64,000 nt of DNA from Coriobacteriia bacterium. Its GTDB lineage: Bacteria; Actinomycetota; Coriobacteriia; Anaerosomatales; Anaerosomataceae. The notes below the pieces were generated by a model. That model did no database searches. It was not told the DNA's origin and worked only from the letters and a program-made list of their open reading frames with translations. Both the position numbers and the translations under genes were made by a program. This document shows, one piece after another, positions 8,573 through 16,500 of this stretch (the first letter of the stretch is position 1; every line of letters begins with the position of its first letter). The stretch is from assembly GCA_030651765.1 (NCBI GenBank), contig JAUSBY010000012.1, forward strand, positions 62,001-126,000, read 5' to 3'.

Positions 8573-10333
8573 TCAGCCGTCATCCGACTGTGACCCTTCC
8601 GTGACCGGCCGTCCGGGCGGCACCTTCAGGTGCTCCACCGCAAATGCCGCCACCCGGCTGAAGACCGGCGCCGCCACCGTACCGCCGTAGATCGAGCCCG
8701 ACGGCTCATCGATGTTCACGATGATCAGAACCCTCGGGTCATCGGCCGGCAGGAACCCCGAGAATGACGCCACGTACTTGCCTTGGGCGTAGCCGGGGCG
8801 CCCATCGGTCCTGGCCTTCTGCGCGGTGCCGGTCTTGCCCGCCACGCTGTAGCCGGCCACCGCGGCAGCCGAGCCGGTCCCGTCGGCGACCACGTCCGCC
8901 AGGACGCTCCGCATCTGAGCCGCGGTGCCTTCGGCGATGGCCCGCTCCTTAGGCCACGACAGCGCCAGCTCCGGCGTATCGGGAACGTCTCTGAGAAAGT
9001 GCGGCGTCACGAGTTCGCCCCCGTTGGCGATCGCGGCGAGTGCACGCGCAAGCTGTAGCGGCGTGACCGAGATGCCCTGTCCGAACGGGATCGTGGCGAC
9101 CGATGAGGCGGACCAGGTCTCGACGGGCGGAAGCGCCCCGCGCACCTCTCCGGGATAGTCCACCCCGGTCTTCTCGGTAAGCCCGAAGCGCGAGAAGTAG
9201 TCGTAGAGCCCCTGCTCGCCGAGGGCCTGACCCAGCTTGACCGAACCGACGTTGGAGGACTTGGTGACGATCTCGGTGAGCGACCAGTTCGCGGTCGGCC
9301 GCGGGTGCGCCTCGCCGATCGTGCGGCCGCCGACTCTGATGGAAGGCGGCAACTCGAACATGCTATCCGGCGTGAAGAGTCCGGCATCGATAACCGCAGC
9401 CGCGGTGAGCGACTTGATCGTCGACCCCGGCTCGTAGGTGTCCACGATGGGCCGGTTCCGGTACGACGCCGAGTCGGCCTCCCCGAACCGGTTGGGATTG
9501 TACTGCGGCACCGACGCCATAGCGAGGATCTCACCGTTGGTGGGGTCCATGACGACGATGGAGCCTGCCGCGGCTCCCCACGTCTCGACCGCCTCGGCGA
9601 GCGCCACCTGCGCCTGATACTGGATGTCCTTATCGATGGTCAGGACCACGTCCTTGCCATCGATAGCCTCCTCCTCGAACGCTACGCCTCCGGGGATGGG
9701 TCTCCCCTGACGGTCGCGCTCGCCGATGAGGGCACCGGGCTCGCCTGCCAACAGGTCGTCGTAGTAGAGCTCCAGGCCCGAGAGGCCCTGATCGTCGATG
9801 CCCACGAACCCGAGCACCTGACACCCGAGCTCGTTGCTCGGGTAGACGCGCCTGGAGTCATCATGGAAGCCGAGGCCCGTCAAGCCGAGCGCCTCAAGCT
9901 CGGCGGCACGCGCAGGGTCGGCCTTGCGAGCCACGTACGTGTAGGTACCCTCGCCGCTGATTCGCTCGAGATAGTCGGCGTAGTCGCCGCCGAGTGTGTC
10001 GGCGATCGCGCGCGCGGTCGCTTCCTTGTCCGTGATCACCGCTGGCACCGCATACACGGTGCGCGCAGGGATGGTCTCGGCCATGACCTCGCCCTCGCGA
10101 TCGAGGATGAAGCCGCGCTCGGGGTTGAGGGTGACCTCGCGGGTCCGCTGCTCGGCTGCGGCCTCGGCATACTGCGGACCTTCGATGACCTGTATGCGCA
10201 CGAGCTGACCGGTCACGGCCAGCAGGCCCACGGCCAGCACGACCAGCAACAATGAGAAACGCCCGGTCGGGGCCGAGCGCCTGGGTGCGGCCGGGTCGGA
10301 GCTTCCACTCCGATCTCGCCGGGAACCGCTCAT
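8573..10333 (-). CDS. ftsI: Division-specific D,D-transpeptidase FtsI (class B PBP)
   Basis: Septal peptidoglycan transpeptidase working with FtsW. It is 586 aa: cytoplasmic tail, one membrane anchor (about residues 26-46), PBP dimerisation domain containing the RGFILDREG stretch (73-81), then the transpeptidase domain. Catalytic motifs are STIK (304-307, acyl-enzyme Ser304), the SSN in TKSSNVGSVK, and KTGTAQK. No PASTA repeats follow the catalytic domain. ATG overlaps the stop of the upstream FtsL-like gene (ATGA). Confidence 0.96.
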   Translation of the reverse strand: MSGSRRDRSGSSDPAAPRRSAPTGRFSLLLVVLAVGLLAVTGQLVRIQVIEGPQYAEAAAEQRTREVTLNPERGFILDREGEVMAETIPARTVYAVPAVITDKEATARAIADTLGGDYADYLERISGEGTYTYVARKADPARAAELEALGLTGLGFHDDSRRVYPSNELGCQVLGFVGIDDQGLSGLELYYDDLLAGEPGALIGERDRQGRPIPGGVAFEEEAIDGKDVVLTIDKDIQYQAQVALAEAVETWGAAAGSIVVMDPTNGEILAMASVPQYNPNRFGEADSASYRNRPIVDTYEPGSTIKSLTAAAVIDAGLFTPDSMFELPPSIRVGGRTIGEAHPRPTANWSLTEIVTKSSNVGSVKLGQALGEQGLYDYFSRFGLTEKTGVDYPGEVRGALPPVETWSASSVATIPFGQGISVTPLQLARALAAIANGGELVTPHFLRDVPDTPELALSWPKERAIAEGTAAQMRSVLADVVADGTGSAAAVAGYSVAGKTGTAQKARTDGRPGYAQGKYVASFSGFLPADDPRVLIIVNIDEPSGSIYGGTVAAPVFSRVAAFAVEHLKVPPGRPVTEGSQSDDG

Positions 10334-10884
10334 CGTCCGAGACCAAGACCCATGTCGCCGACGAGCAGGACCTGCGCCTCACCAGCGGCCAAGTCGACCA
10401 GGGTGGCAAGCACGCGCGAGACGGCCCCGCCCCCTGACTCGTCGGCACTGTCCGCGAGCAGCGCCCCGGACGCGGGCGCCGTGTCGTCGTCATCGCCCAC
10501 TCCGCTCGTGGAATCGGGCAGTTCGAGGTAGCAGACCTCGGCCGGACGGTTCATGTTCAGCGTCTCGCACGCGAGAACCTCGATGCGCGAAGGTGCCGCA
10601 AGCGAGCCACGATCGGCCTCCAGACCACGCGTCTGCAGGCGCGCGGTCTTCAGCTCGCTCCTGAGTTCCCACGCGTCCACGGAAGCCTCTGCTGCCTGGG
10701 CGGCGAGCGCGACGCGGGCGACACCCGCACTCGCGAGGATCAGGAAGCACACGATGGCGATGCGGAAGGCGCTCGCTGCGGTCGCCGAGCGCGCGCGCGT
10801 GCGCCGACCACCCGCCGGGACGAGCCACAGCGAGGGCCGCACCGGTGCGGCTGTATGCGCGAGTCTGCGTGCCGCTGCGCCCAC
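10330..10884 (-). CDS. ftsL: FtsL-like bitopic division protein
   Basis: Probable FtsL: a small bitopic protein of the FtsQBL complex that activates FtsWI. It is 184 aa: a basic cytoplasmic N-terminus, one transmembrane helix (about 40-62), then a short extracytoplasmic heptad-like stretch (ELRSELKTARLQTRGLEADR) and a Pro/Asp/Ser-rich tail. Sequence is poorly conserved in this family, so the call rests on topology and on its place between rsmH and ftsI. The GTG start has AAGGAGG 9 nt upstream. The tail is longer than in most FtsL and ends with a second hydrophobic patch. Confidence 0.75.
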   Translation of the reverse strand: MGAAARRLAHTAAPVRPSLWLVPAGGRRTRARSATAASAFRIAIVCFLILASAGVARVALAAQAAEASVDAWELRSELKTARLQTRGLEADRGSLAAPSRIEVLACETLNMNRPAEVCYLELPDSTSGVGDDDDTAPASGALLADSADESGGGAVSRVLATLVDLAAGEAQVLLVGDMGLGLGR

Positions 10885-10941
10885 TGGCGTGGGCCTCCTT
10901 CCGCTCCTTCCCCGCCACGATCCGGCGGGGCCCCTTGGCGT

Positions 10942-11889
10942 CTATCGCTTCTCCGCGACCCGCAGCCGTGCGCTTCGGGCCCGCGGGTTACGCTCGATCT
11001 CCTCATCCGTCGGCACGACGGGTTTCTTCGTGATGATGCGGACTACCGGCTCCTTCTCGCACCTGCACACGGGCAGGTCGGGAGGGCACACACACCCCGT
11101 GGAGAGTTCGCTGAACACGTCGCGGACGATCCGGTCCTCGAGCGAGTGGTAGCTGATGACCGCTACGCGCCCGCCTGGCGCAAGCCACGCGATCGCGCTT
11201 CGCAGCCCGCTCTCAAGCACCTCGAGCTCACGGTTGACCTCGATGCGCAGCGCCTGGAACGTGCGTCGCGCGGGGTGCCCGCCCTTCCGTCGCGCAGCGG
11301 CCGGTATGGCCGCCTTGATGATCTCGACGAGTTCCCCGGTGGTAGTGAGCGGGTGGTGACCTCGCGCGGCTACGACGAATGCTGCGATACGCGAGGCCCA
11401 CCGCTCTTCGCCGTACGCGCGAATGACGCGCGCGAGATCGGCTTCGGCGTACGTATTGACGATGTCAGCCGCGGTAGGCTGCGTCGACGAGGCGTCCATG
11501 CGCATATCGAGCGGGACGTCCTCCTGGTAGGTGAAACCGCGGCCGACATGGTCGAGCTGGGGAGATGAGACGCCAAGATCGAACAGGATCGCGTCCGCGT
11601 AGGGGATCCGCGCCTCGAGCAGCACCTCGTCGAGGTCGCCGAAGTTCCCCTTGAGAAACACGATAGTGGCAAGTTCCTGCTGGCCGAGGCGTAGTGTGTC
11701 TGCTGCTGCGGCAAGTGCGGCGTCATCTTGATCGATGCCCACCACGATTCCGGTGGGACCTACAAGCTGTGCTATCAGCTTCGTGTGTCCTGCCCCGCCT
11801 AAGGTACAGTCAACGAAGATCGCGCCATGGTGTAAGGTCAGCTGCTGCGTGACCTCGGCCAGCAAAACTGGGGTGTGCCGGTATTCCAT
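10942..11889 (-). CDS. rsmH: 16S rRNA (cytosine1402-N4)-methyltransferase RsmH
   Basis: SAM-dependent methyltransferase (MraW) modifying C1402 of 16S rRNA; 315 aa. The N-terminal HTPVLLAEV and SAM-binding DCTLGGAGHT motifs are followed by DAILFDLGVSSPQLD, FQALRIEVNRE and VISYHSLEDRIVR. The chosen ATG has AGGA about 8 nt upstream inside the end of mraZ. A TTG two codons earlier is also possible. CxCxxxxPxCxC-like cysteines occur near the C-terminus, as in many homologues. Confidence 0.96.
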   Translation of the reverse strand: MEYRHTPVLLAEVTQQLTLHHGAIFVDCTLGGAGHTKLIAQLVGPTGIVVGIDQDDAALAAAADTLRLGQQELATIVFLKGNFGDLDEVLLEARIPYADAILFDLGVSSPQLDHVGRGFTYQEDVPLDMRMDASSTQPTAADIVNTYAEADLARVIRAYGEERWASRIAAFVVAARGHHPLTTTGELVEIIKAAIPAAARRKGGHPARRTFQALRIEVNRELEVLESGLRSAIAWLAPGGRVAVISYHSLEDRIVRDVFSELSTGCVCPPDLPVCRCEKEPVVRIITKKPVVPTDEEIERNPRARSARLRVAEKR

Positions 11890-11899
11890 TCTCAAGGTC

Positions 11900-12334
11900 C
11901 TAGAGGATGCCGAGTTCGGCGAGCTCGCTCGTCACTTCCTCGATCCGGGCTTCGGTCTCACCGTTGTACGCAGCCCACGTGGCCGCATCCCAGAGTTCGA
12001 TGCGATCCCCGTTGCCGATGACGGCGACATCGCGGTCAAGCTTCGCGTACTCCCGCAAGACCACCGGGATACCCATACGCCCCGCCGTGTCGAGCTGATC
12101 CTCTTTGGCCCCTGCGGTGAAGAAGCGGCGAACCTGGCGGAACTTCGGATCGAAGTCGCCCTTCTCGGTAAGTTGCTTCAGGAACCGCGCGTAGTCCTCT
12201 GACGAGAAGACGTACAGACACCCCTCGAGACCCTTCGCCACGACGAGGCTGCCCGTCATTTCGCTGCGGAACTTGGCAGGCAGCGATAGGCGCCCCTTGG
12301 CATCCAGCGTGTGCTGGTACTCGCCGAGAAACAT
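11900..12334 (-). CDS. mraZ: Transcriptional regulator / cell-division protein MraZ
   Basis: First gene of the dcw cluster. MraZ is a DNA-binding protein with two AbrB-like SpoVT domains that represses its own operon in several bacteria. It is 144 aa, typical. MFLGEYQHTLDAKGRLSLP at the N-terminus and the second repeat around DTAGRMGIPVVLREY are the two DXXGR-type motifs. The start is fixed by homology and by GGGAGGGGATGGG directly before the ATG; the frame is open for 17 more codons without homology. Direct repeats and a promoter lie about 60-110 bp upstream. Confidence 0.95.
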   Translation of the reverse strand: MFLGEYQHTLDAKGRLSLPAKFRSEMTGSLVVAKGLEGCLYVFSSEDYARFLKQLTEKGDFDPKFRQVRRFFTAGAKEDQLDTAGRMGIPVVLREYAKLDRDVAVIGNGDRIELWDAATWAAYNGETEARIEEVTSELAELGIL

Positions 12335-12391
12335 CCCATCCCCTCCCACTCTCGCTCCTCGGGGCGACCCCACGGGCCCCCGCATGTCACA

Positions 12392-12420
12392 ACTCTATGA
12401 CACACTATCCCACTTTGCAA
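12392..12420 (-). promoter_or_regulatory. Promoter of the mraZ/dcw operon
   Basis: Read on the minus strand: -35 TTGCAA (12415-12420), an exact 17-bp spacer, and -10 TAGAGT (12392-12397). Each hexamer matches 4 of 6 consensus positions. The predicted transcript starts near 12385, about 50 nt before the mraZ ATG. The region is noticeably more AT-rich than its surroundings. Confidence 0.55.
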
Positions 12421-12446
12421 CACTTTTTGGGCTGTTGCCCCACTTC
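12411..12446 (-). promoter_or_regulatory. MraZ-box-like direct repeats (autoregulatory operator)
   Basis: Three copies of AAAGTG/GAAGTG on the minus strand: GCAAAGTGGGA (CACTTT at 12411), AAAAAGTG (CACTTT at 12421) and GAAGTGGGG (CACTTC at 12441). Offsets are 10 and 20 bp, so all lie on one helix face. MraZ is known to bind runs of short GTGG-type direct repeats with 10-bp periodicity upstream of its own gene. The repeat set overlaps the -35 hexamer, which fits repression. Binding is inferred. Confidence 0.6.
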
Positions 12447-12647
12447 TGCAGCACCCGGTGCCACACGCTCCCCCGGGTGGGGACACATCGCGGCGCCGGG
12501 CAGAGGCCATCCCGGGGGTCGGCGAGGTCCGCCGCACCAGCGGAACCGCGTCTGAACCCGGCGCGGCCGGGTCCCGTCATAGGGACGACAGGCAGGAATC
12601 GGACCCTGACAGTGGAAGAACGCTCATGACGGCCTCAACCGGTGTGG

Positions 12648-12676
12648 TTGCCCGCCCGGCATGGCCACGGTAGAAT
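12648..12676 (+). promoter_or_regulatory. Promoter for the plus-strand 52-aa membrane protein
   Basis: -35 TTGCCC (12648-12653), 17-bp spacer, -10 TAGAAT (12671-12676; 5 of 6 to consensus). Transcription would begin near 12683, leaving a leader of about 35 nt with GGAGG at 12700-12704 before the ATG at 12717. Confidence 0.6.
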
Positions 12677-12716
12677 CGTCACCAGTGCGTGGCTACAGTG
12701 GAGGTGAGCAGCCCCT

Positions 12717-12875
12717 ATGTACGGATGGTTCCTTCTCGGAAACAACGTCGCCGGCATCATGTTCAACATGCTCGTGGTCGTCTTCTTCGCCGTCATCGCG
12801 ATCTCGATCGGATTCCTCGTCTACGCTGCCAAGCAGCTGAAGAAGGCCGAGGAGACGATGAAGAAGGCGGAGTAG
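12717..12875 (+). CDS. Small single-pass membrane protein, 52 aa, function unknown
   Basis: The product is 52 aa. A short N-terminal stretch (MYGWFLLGNNVAG) is followed by one long hydrophobic helix (about residues 14-37) and a charged, probably helical C-terminus rich in Lys/Glu (KQLKKAEETMKKAE). It has its own promoter and a GGAGG sequence 12 nt upstream. The coding frame has the strong G/C third-position bias of its neighbours, so I consider it real. No family is recognised. The charged amphipathic tail would be cytoplasmic by the positive-inside rule. It is divergent from mraZ and upstream of a DUF4349 lipoprotein. Confidence 0.75.
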   Translation: MYGWFLLGNNVAGIMFNMLVVVFFAVIAISIGFLVYAAKQLKKAEETMKKAE

Positions 12876-12911
12876 CCGCCCCCGAGAGTCTTAACCGCTG
12901 TCACGACCGAG

Positions 12912-12945
12912 CGTCCCGAGCCTGTCACGTCAGGCATGCGGGGCG
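12912..12945 (+). terminator. Hairpin downstream of the 52-aa gene
   Basis: Imperfect stem-loop: outer arms CGTCCCG/CGGGGCG (one G-U pair), an internal loop, then GCCTG/CAGGC around TCACGT. It lies 37 bp after the small gene's stop and 44 bp before the next start. There is no T-run, so it may be a weak terminator or an RNA-processing structure. Confidence 0.35.
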
Positions 12946-12988
12946 TTCGTGCTTACCAGGGCATGTGCGCCGGAAGGAGGGCACGGAG

Positions 12989-14002
12989 ATGAGCACCCAC
13001 CGCCGCGCTACGGGAGTCACGATCGTCGCTGTCGCTGTGGCACTCGCGCTCGCAGGCCTCACGGCTGGCTGCGGGGTCGTCGGCACTGCCACCGACGAGT
13101 ACCGGGGAGGGAGCGAGCCCGGTTACGCTCCGGTCGCCGCGCCCGAAGAGAGCGTCTCCTCCGACGGAGAGTTGGCCTATGACGAGAGTACGGGCGTCAA
13201 GGGCGACGTTGCCACAGGCGTGGCCGAGACGGACCGGCTGATCATCCGATCGAAGACCGTTCGCCTCGAGGTCGAGAGTACGACCGATGCGGTGGACGAG
13301 ATCCGGGTCCTGGCGCGGGCGAACGACGCGATCATCACCGGCCTCCAGGTAGCCACTGACACCGAGGGGCCGATCTACCGCTACGACGCGCAGGGTTACT
13401 CGGTCGGCGATGGCATTGGCCTTCGCGGCTGGGTGACCGTCCGCGTTCCGGCAGCGAGCTTCGAGGCGTTCGTCGAGAAGGTGGCAGAACTCGGCACCGT
13501 CAAGTATCAGGCCGAGGATGCCGAGGACGTCACGCAGCAGCATGTCGACCTCTCGGCACGGCTCGAGAACCTGCGCGCCGAGGAGGCGCGGTTGCGCGAG
13601 TTCTTCGATGCGGCGACCAAGGTCGAGGAGATGCTCTCCATCGAGCGCGAGCTCGCCCGGGTACGAGGGGACATCGAGAGCCTCGACGCCCAGGTCACCT
13701 ACCTCGAGCGACAGGCCGCCATGGCGACCGTCACGATCGAGCTGACCGAACCGCAGCCGATCGTCCGGCCCGACGGTGACACCTGGGGCTTCAGCGAGGC
13801 GATCACCTCCGGCATCAGGGGTGCAGCCAACGTGGTCACGTTCGGCATCGCGCTGCTGATCGCCACCGCGCCCCTGTGGCTCATCGCCCTGATCGCGTTC
13901 TTCATCATCCGCGCCATCATCCGGCGCAGGCACCGCGTGCAGACGCCGCCATCCGAGACCGGGAGCGCGGCCGACGACGTCACACGCGATTCCGGAGCCT
14001 GA
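12989..14002 (+). CDS. DUF4349 domain lipoprotein with C-terminal membrane helix
   Basis: Envelope lipoprotein of unknown function, 337 aa. A signal peptide ends in a lipobox (LTAG-C, Cys28). An Asp/Glu-rich linker leads to the DUF4349 core (about 75-280): two beta-rich halves (RSKTVRLEVES, GWVTVRVPAASFEAF) flank a coiled coil (residues about 180-240, DLSARLENLRAEEARLREF and LSIERELARVRGDIESLD). A C-terminal membrane helix (about 283-311) and a basic tail follow. The ATG is set by AAGGAGGG and the lipoprotein signal; the frame continues upstream without homology. DUF4349 proteins are widespread but uncharacterised. Confidence 0.88.
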   Translation: MSTHRRATGVTIVAVAVALALAGLTAGCGVVGTATDEYRGGSEPGYAPVAAPEESVSSDGELAYDESTGVKGDVATGVAETDRLIIRSKTVRLEVESTTDAVDEIRVLARANDAIITGLQVATDTEGPIYRYDAQGYSVGDGIGLRGWVTVRVPAASFEAFVEKVAELGTVKYQAEDAEDVTQQHVDLSARLENLRAEEARLREFFDAATKVEEMLSIERELARVRGDIESLDAQVTYLERQAAMATVTIELTEPQPIVRPDGDTWGFSEAITSGIRGAANVVTFGIALLIATAPLWLIALIAFFIIRAIIRRRHRVQTPPSETGSAADDVTRDSGA

Positions 14003-14005
14003 GGG

Positions 14006-14266
14006 GTGCTGCGCCCCCGAATCCGCCTACCACTCGTCGCGGCGGCCGGGATTCCGGCCGCCGCGTACGCACTCCGCAGTCTGATTCGCGGCAGTCTCGC
14101 CCCGGACATGCCGGGCGATGCCGTCGTCTTCGGCCTGGTGGCCGTCGCGCTACTCCTGGGCGCTCGCTACGGTTCGGCCGCGCAACGCCGCCGCGACGAG
14201 CTGTCCGCTCAGATGGCCGACCGCCACGCCGACACCGGCGAGGACCGGAAACACGACGAGGTCTGA
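14006..14266 (+). CDS. Small putative membrane protein, 86 aa
   Basis: GTG start 3 bp after the DUF4349 stop. Two short hydrophobic segments (about residues 8-22 and 38-52) precede a strongly charged tail (QRRRDELSAQMADRHADTGE). It may be the third gene of the plus-strand unit, although I see no strong ribosome-binding site. Its last 117 bp overlap a minus-strand ORF that also looks coding, so one of the two may be spurious. No family recognised. Confidence 0.45.
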   Translation: MLRPRIRLPLVAAAGIPAAAYALRSLIRGSLAPDMPGDAVVFGLVAVALLLGARYGSAAQRRRDELSAQMADRHADTGEDRKHDEV

Positions 14267-14425
14267 GACCGGATCGAGCCCCTCGATCCCCGGCGCACCG
14301 CTTCCGCCGACGAGCGTCAGCCAGCCGCCGAGCGCCACACCGATCATGACACCGACGCCCCACGTGAGCGACCAGAAGAGCGCCTGCCCCGCACGTAGAC
14401 GCCCTCCTTCAGGAGCGATGAGCAC
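14150..14425 (-). CDS. Small putative membrane protein, 91 aa, downstream of ABC permease
   Basis: GTG start 4 bp after the stop of the upstream permease. Two hydrophobic helices are visible (about residues 15-38, with WSLTWGVGVMIGVALGGW, and 55-82). It could be an accessory membrane protein terminating the BMP transporter operon, but no family is recognised. It overlaps the convergent 86-aa frame by 117 bp. An ATG further upstream in the same frame lies inside the permease gene. Confidence 0.45.
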   Translation of the reverse strand: MLIAPEGGRLRAGQALFWSLTWGVGVMIGVALGGWLTLVGGSGAPGIEGLDPVSDLVVFPVLAGVGVAVGHLSGQLVAAALRGRTVASAQE

Positions 14426-14429
14426 GGTC

Positions 14430-15383
14430 CTAGCCCTTCTTATAGGGTTCGCCAACTGCGGCAGGTGCGACCGCGCGGCCGATGACGCCAGCAAGCACGA
14501 CGACAGTGAGCACGTAGGGAAGCATGAGGAAGAACTGTGGCGGCACCGTGATCACGTCGCGAAGGATCTGCAACTTGATCTGGAGCGCATCGGCAAAGCC
14601 GAAGAGCAGCGACGCCAGGTACGAGCCTACCGGCGTCCAGCGGCCGAAGATGTTGGCCGCCAGAGCGATGAATCCCCGCCCGTTCGTCATGTTCTCGGTG
14701 AACGAACCGACCTGCTCGATCGTCAGGTTGGCCCCTGCCAGGCCGGCAAGCGCACCACTCATCAGCACGGCGACCCATCGGCCCCGATAGACGCTGACGC
14801 CGACGGTGTCAACCGCGCGAGGATGCTCGCCGAGTGCCCTCAGGTGCAGTCCCCACTTGGTGCGGTACATCGCCCACTGCGCGACCACGGCGATGATGAT
14901 CGTGATGTACACGATCGGCGTGTGCGAGAACACGATCCCGTTGACCCAGCGCCACGCCTCGGCAAGGAAGCCCCCCCCTGGCGAACTGAAGGAGAAGATC
15001 GGCCGGAGTACCTGGATCGAAGCCGTCGTTCCCGGGTGTCCGTACCACAGCTCCATCAGGAAGCCGGTCACGCCAAGCGCGAGCAGGTTGATCGCGGTGC
15101 CGGAGACCACCTGGTCGGCACGCAGGTTCACGGAGGCGAATGCGTGGATGGCCGAGATGGCGACACCCGCGAGCATCGCCGCTCCGACACCGATCCAGGG
15201 GTTACCGGTCGCGAGCACGGCCGCCGTGCCAAAGAAGGCGCCGGTGAGCATGATTCCCTCGAGGGCGATGTTGACAACGCCCGAGCGCTCGCACAGTGTC
15301 CCACCGATCGCCGCAAGCGCAAGCGGCGTGGCCATCCTGAGGGCGGATGCGAAGAGATCAGGCGTGATGATGTCACCCAGCAT
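14430..15383 (-). CDS. BMP-family ABC transporter permease (NupQ/YufQ type)
   Basis: Second permease of the importer, 317 aa, BPD_transp_2 family. The N-terminus carries LAAIGGTLCERSGVVNIALEG, the conserved motif of this permease class, followed by about eight hydrophobic helices. It pairs with the adjacent larger permease, the ATPase and the BMP lipoprotein; relatives transport nucleosides. The start overlaps the preceding gene by 11 bp. Confidence 0.9.
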   Translation of the reverse strand: MLGDIITPDLFASALRMATPLALAAIGGTLCERSGVVNIALEGIMLTGAFFGTAAVLATGNPWIGVGAAMLAGVAISAIHAFASVNLRADQVVSGTAINLLALGVTGFLMELWYGHPGTTASIQVLRPIFSFSSPGGGFLAEAWRWVNGIVFSHTPIVYITIIIAVVAQWAMYRTKWGLHLRALGEHPRAVDTVGVSVYRGRWVAVLMSGALAGLAGANLTIEQVGSFTENMTNGRGFIALAANIFGRWTPVGSYLASLLFGFADALQIKLQILRDVITVPPQFFLMLPYVLTVVVLAGVIGRAVAPAAVGEPYKKG

Positions 15384-16500
15384 GGCTCATCGCCTCCTTC
15401 TGACGCCGACGGACGAACCACAAGATGATCTCCTCGGCAGCCACAAAGAAGATGACGAGCGCCTGGATGATGAGGATGATCTTCTGAGGCACGTGGGCCT
15501 CGAGCTGCATCGTACCCGCGCCGGCCGACAGTGCCCCGAACAGCAGAGCCGCAGGAATCACACCGAGCGGATGGTTCTTGGCAAGCAGCGCAACGGCGAT
15601 GCCGGTGAAGCCGAACCCCGATGAGAACTGATCGAAGATCCGGTGGTGGACGCCCATGACCTCGACCGAACCCGCGAGACCCGCCAGAGCGCCGGAGATA
15701 CACAGCGCCTTGACGGTGGTCCACTGTACCGAGATGCCAGCGGTCTCGGAGGCGAACGCGTTGAAGCCGACCGCACGGTTCTCGTAGCCGAGCGTCGTGT
15801 ACTTGAGGATGAGCCACACGATGACCGCGACGATGATCGCCACCACGATGCCGAGGTGAGCGCGCCCCAGATTGAGGAACGGGAACGCTTCCAGAGCCCC
15901 TTCCGAGAAGAGGCCCTGTATCCGCGGCAACTGAGCCTCGGGCATGAGTGCCTCGGTCTGCGGTATCTGCCCCTCGGCCTTGAGAGGCCCGACCACCAGC
16001 CACGAGACAAGGTAGCGGGCGATATAGGTGAACATCATCGTCGTGATGACCTCGTGAGCGCCGATCCGCGCCTTCAGCAGCGCCGGAATGAACGCCCAGG
16101 CAGCACCCGCCAACGCCGACGCGATCAGGAGCGCGGGGACTACGAGGATCCACGGCTGGCCCACGAGGAACACGCCGAGTGCGGCGGCGGCGAGACCGCC
16201 CATGAACAGCTGACCCTCGGCACCGATGTTGAACAGGCCGGCACGGAAGCCGTAGGCGACCGCAAGGCCCGTGAAGATGAGCGGCGTCGCCCGCAGGATC
16301 GTGTCACCGATCTGCTTGGGACCGCCAAGCGCGCCTTTGAACAGAGCACTATAGGCGGCCAGCGCGTCGTAGCCCGAGATCCACATGATGAACGAGCCGA
16401 TTGCTATGGCGAGCGCAGCAGACAGGATAGGCGTGCCTACCTTCTGCGCGATCGCCATCCACGGACGCTGAACGGGGATCTCCTCCCTGGACTCGCTCAC
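15373..16500 (-). CDS. BMP-family ABC transporter permease (NupP/YufP type)
   Basis: First permease of the importer, 375 aa, with a hydrophilic N-terminal leader and about ten membrane helices. The family motif IFTGLAVAYGFRAGLFNIGAEGQ (from about residue 75, in two parts) identifies it as BPD_transp_2. The GTG start overlaps the ATPase stop (GTGA). A conserved GFGFTGIAVALLAKNHP stretch lies in the C-terminal third. Confidence 0.9.
   Translation of the reverse strand: MSESREEIPVQRPWMAIAQKVGTPILSAALAIAIGSFIMWISGYDALAAYSALFKGALGGPKQIGDTILRATPLIFTGLAVAYGFRAGLFNIGAEGQLFMGGLAAAALGVFLVGQPWILVVPALLIASALAGAAWAFIPALLKARIGAHEVITTMMFTYIARYLVSWLVVGPLKAEGQIPQTEALMPEAQLPRIQGLFSEGALEAFPFLNLGRAHLGIVVAIIVAVIVWLILKYTTLGYENRAVGFNAFASETAGISVQWTTVKALCISGALAGLAGSVEVMGVHHRIFDQFSSGFGFTGIAVALLAKNHPLGVIPAALLFGALSAGAGTMQLEAHVPQKIILIIQALVIFFVAAEEIILWFVRRRQKEAMSHAG

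Larger units (their letters stand above)
12335..12716. other. Divergent intergenic region between mraZ and the plus-strand membrane-protein unit
   Basis: A 382-bp stretch without a credible gene. It holds the leftward mraZ promoter with MraZ-box-like repeats (12392-12446) and a rightward promoter (12648-12676), listed separately. The GC-rich middle (about 12450-12640) contains only short overlapping frames with no ribosome-binding sites or recognisable products. I see no RNA gene there. Confidence 0.6.
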
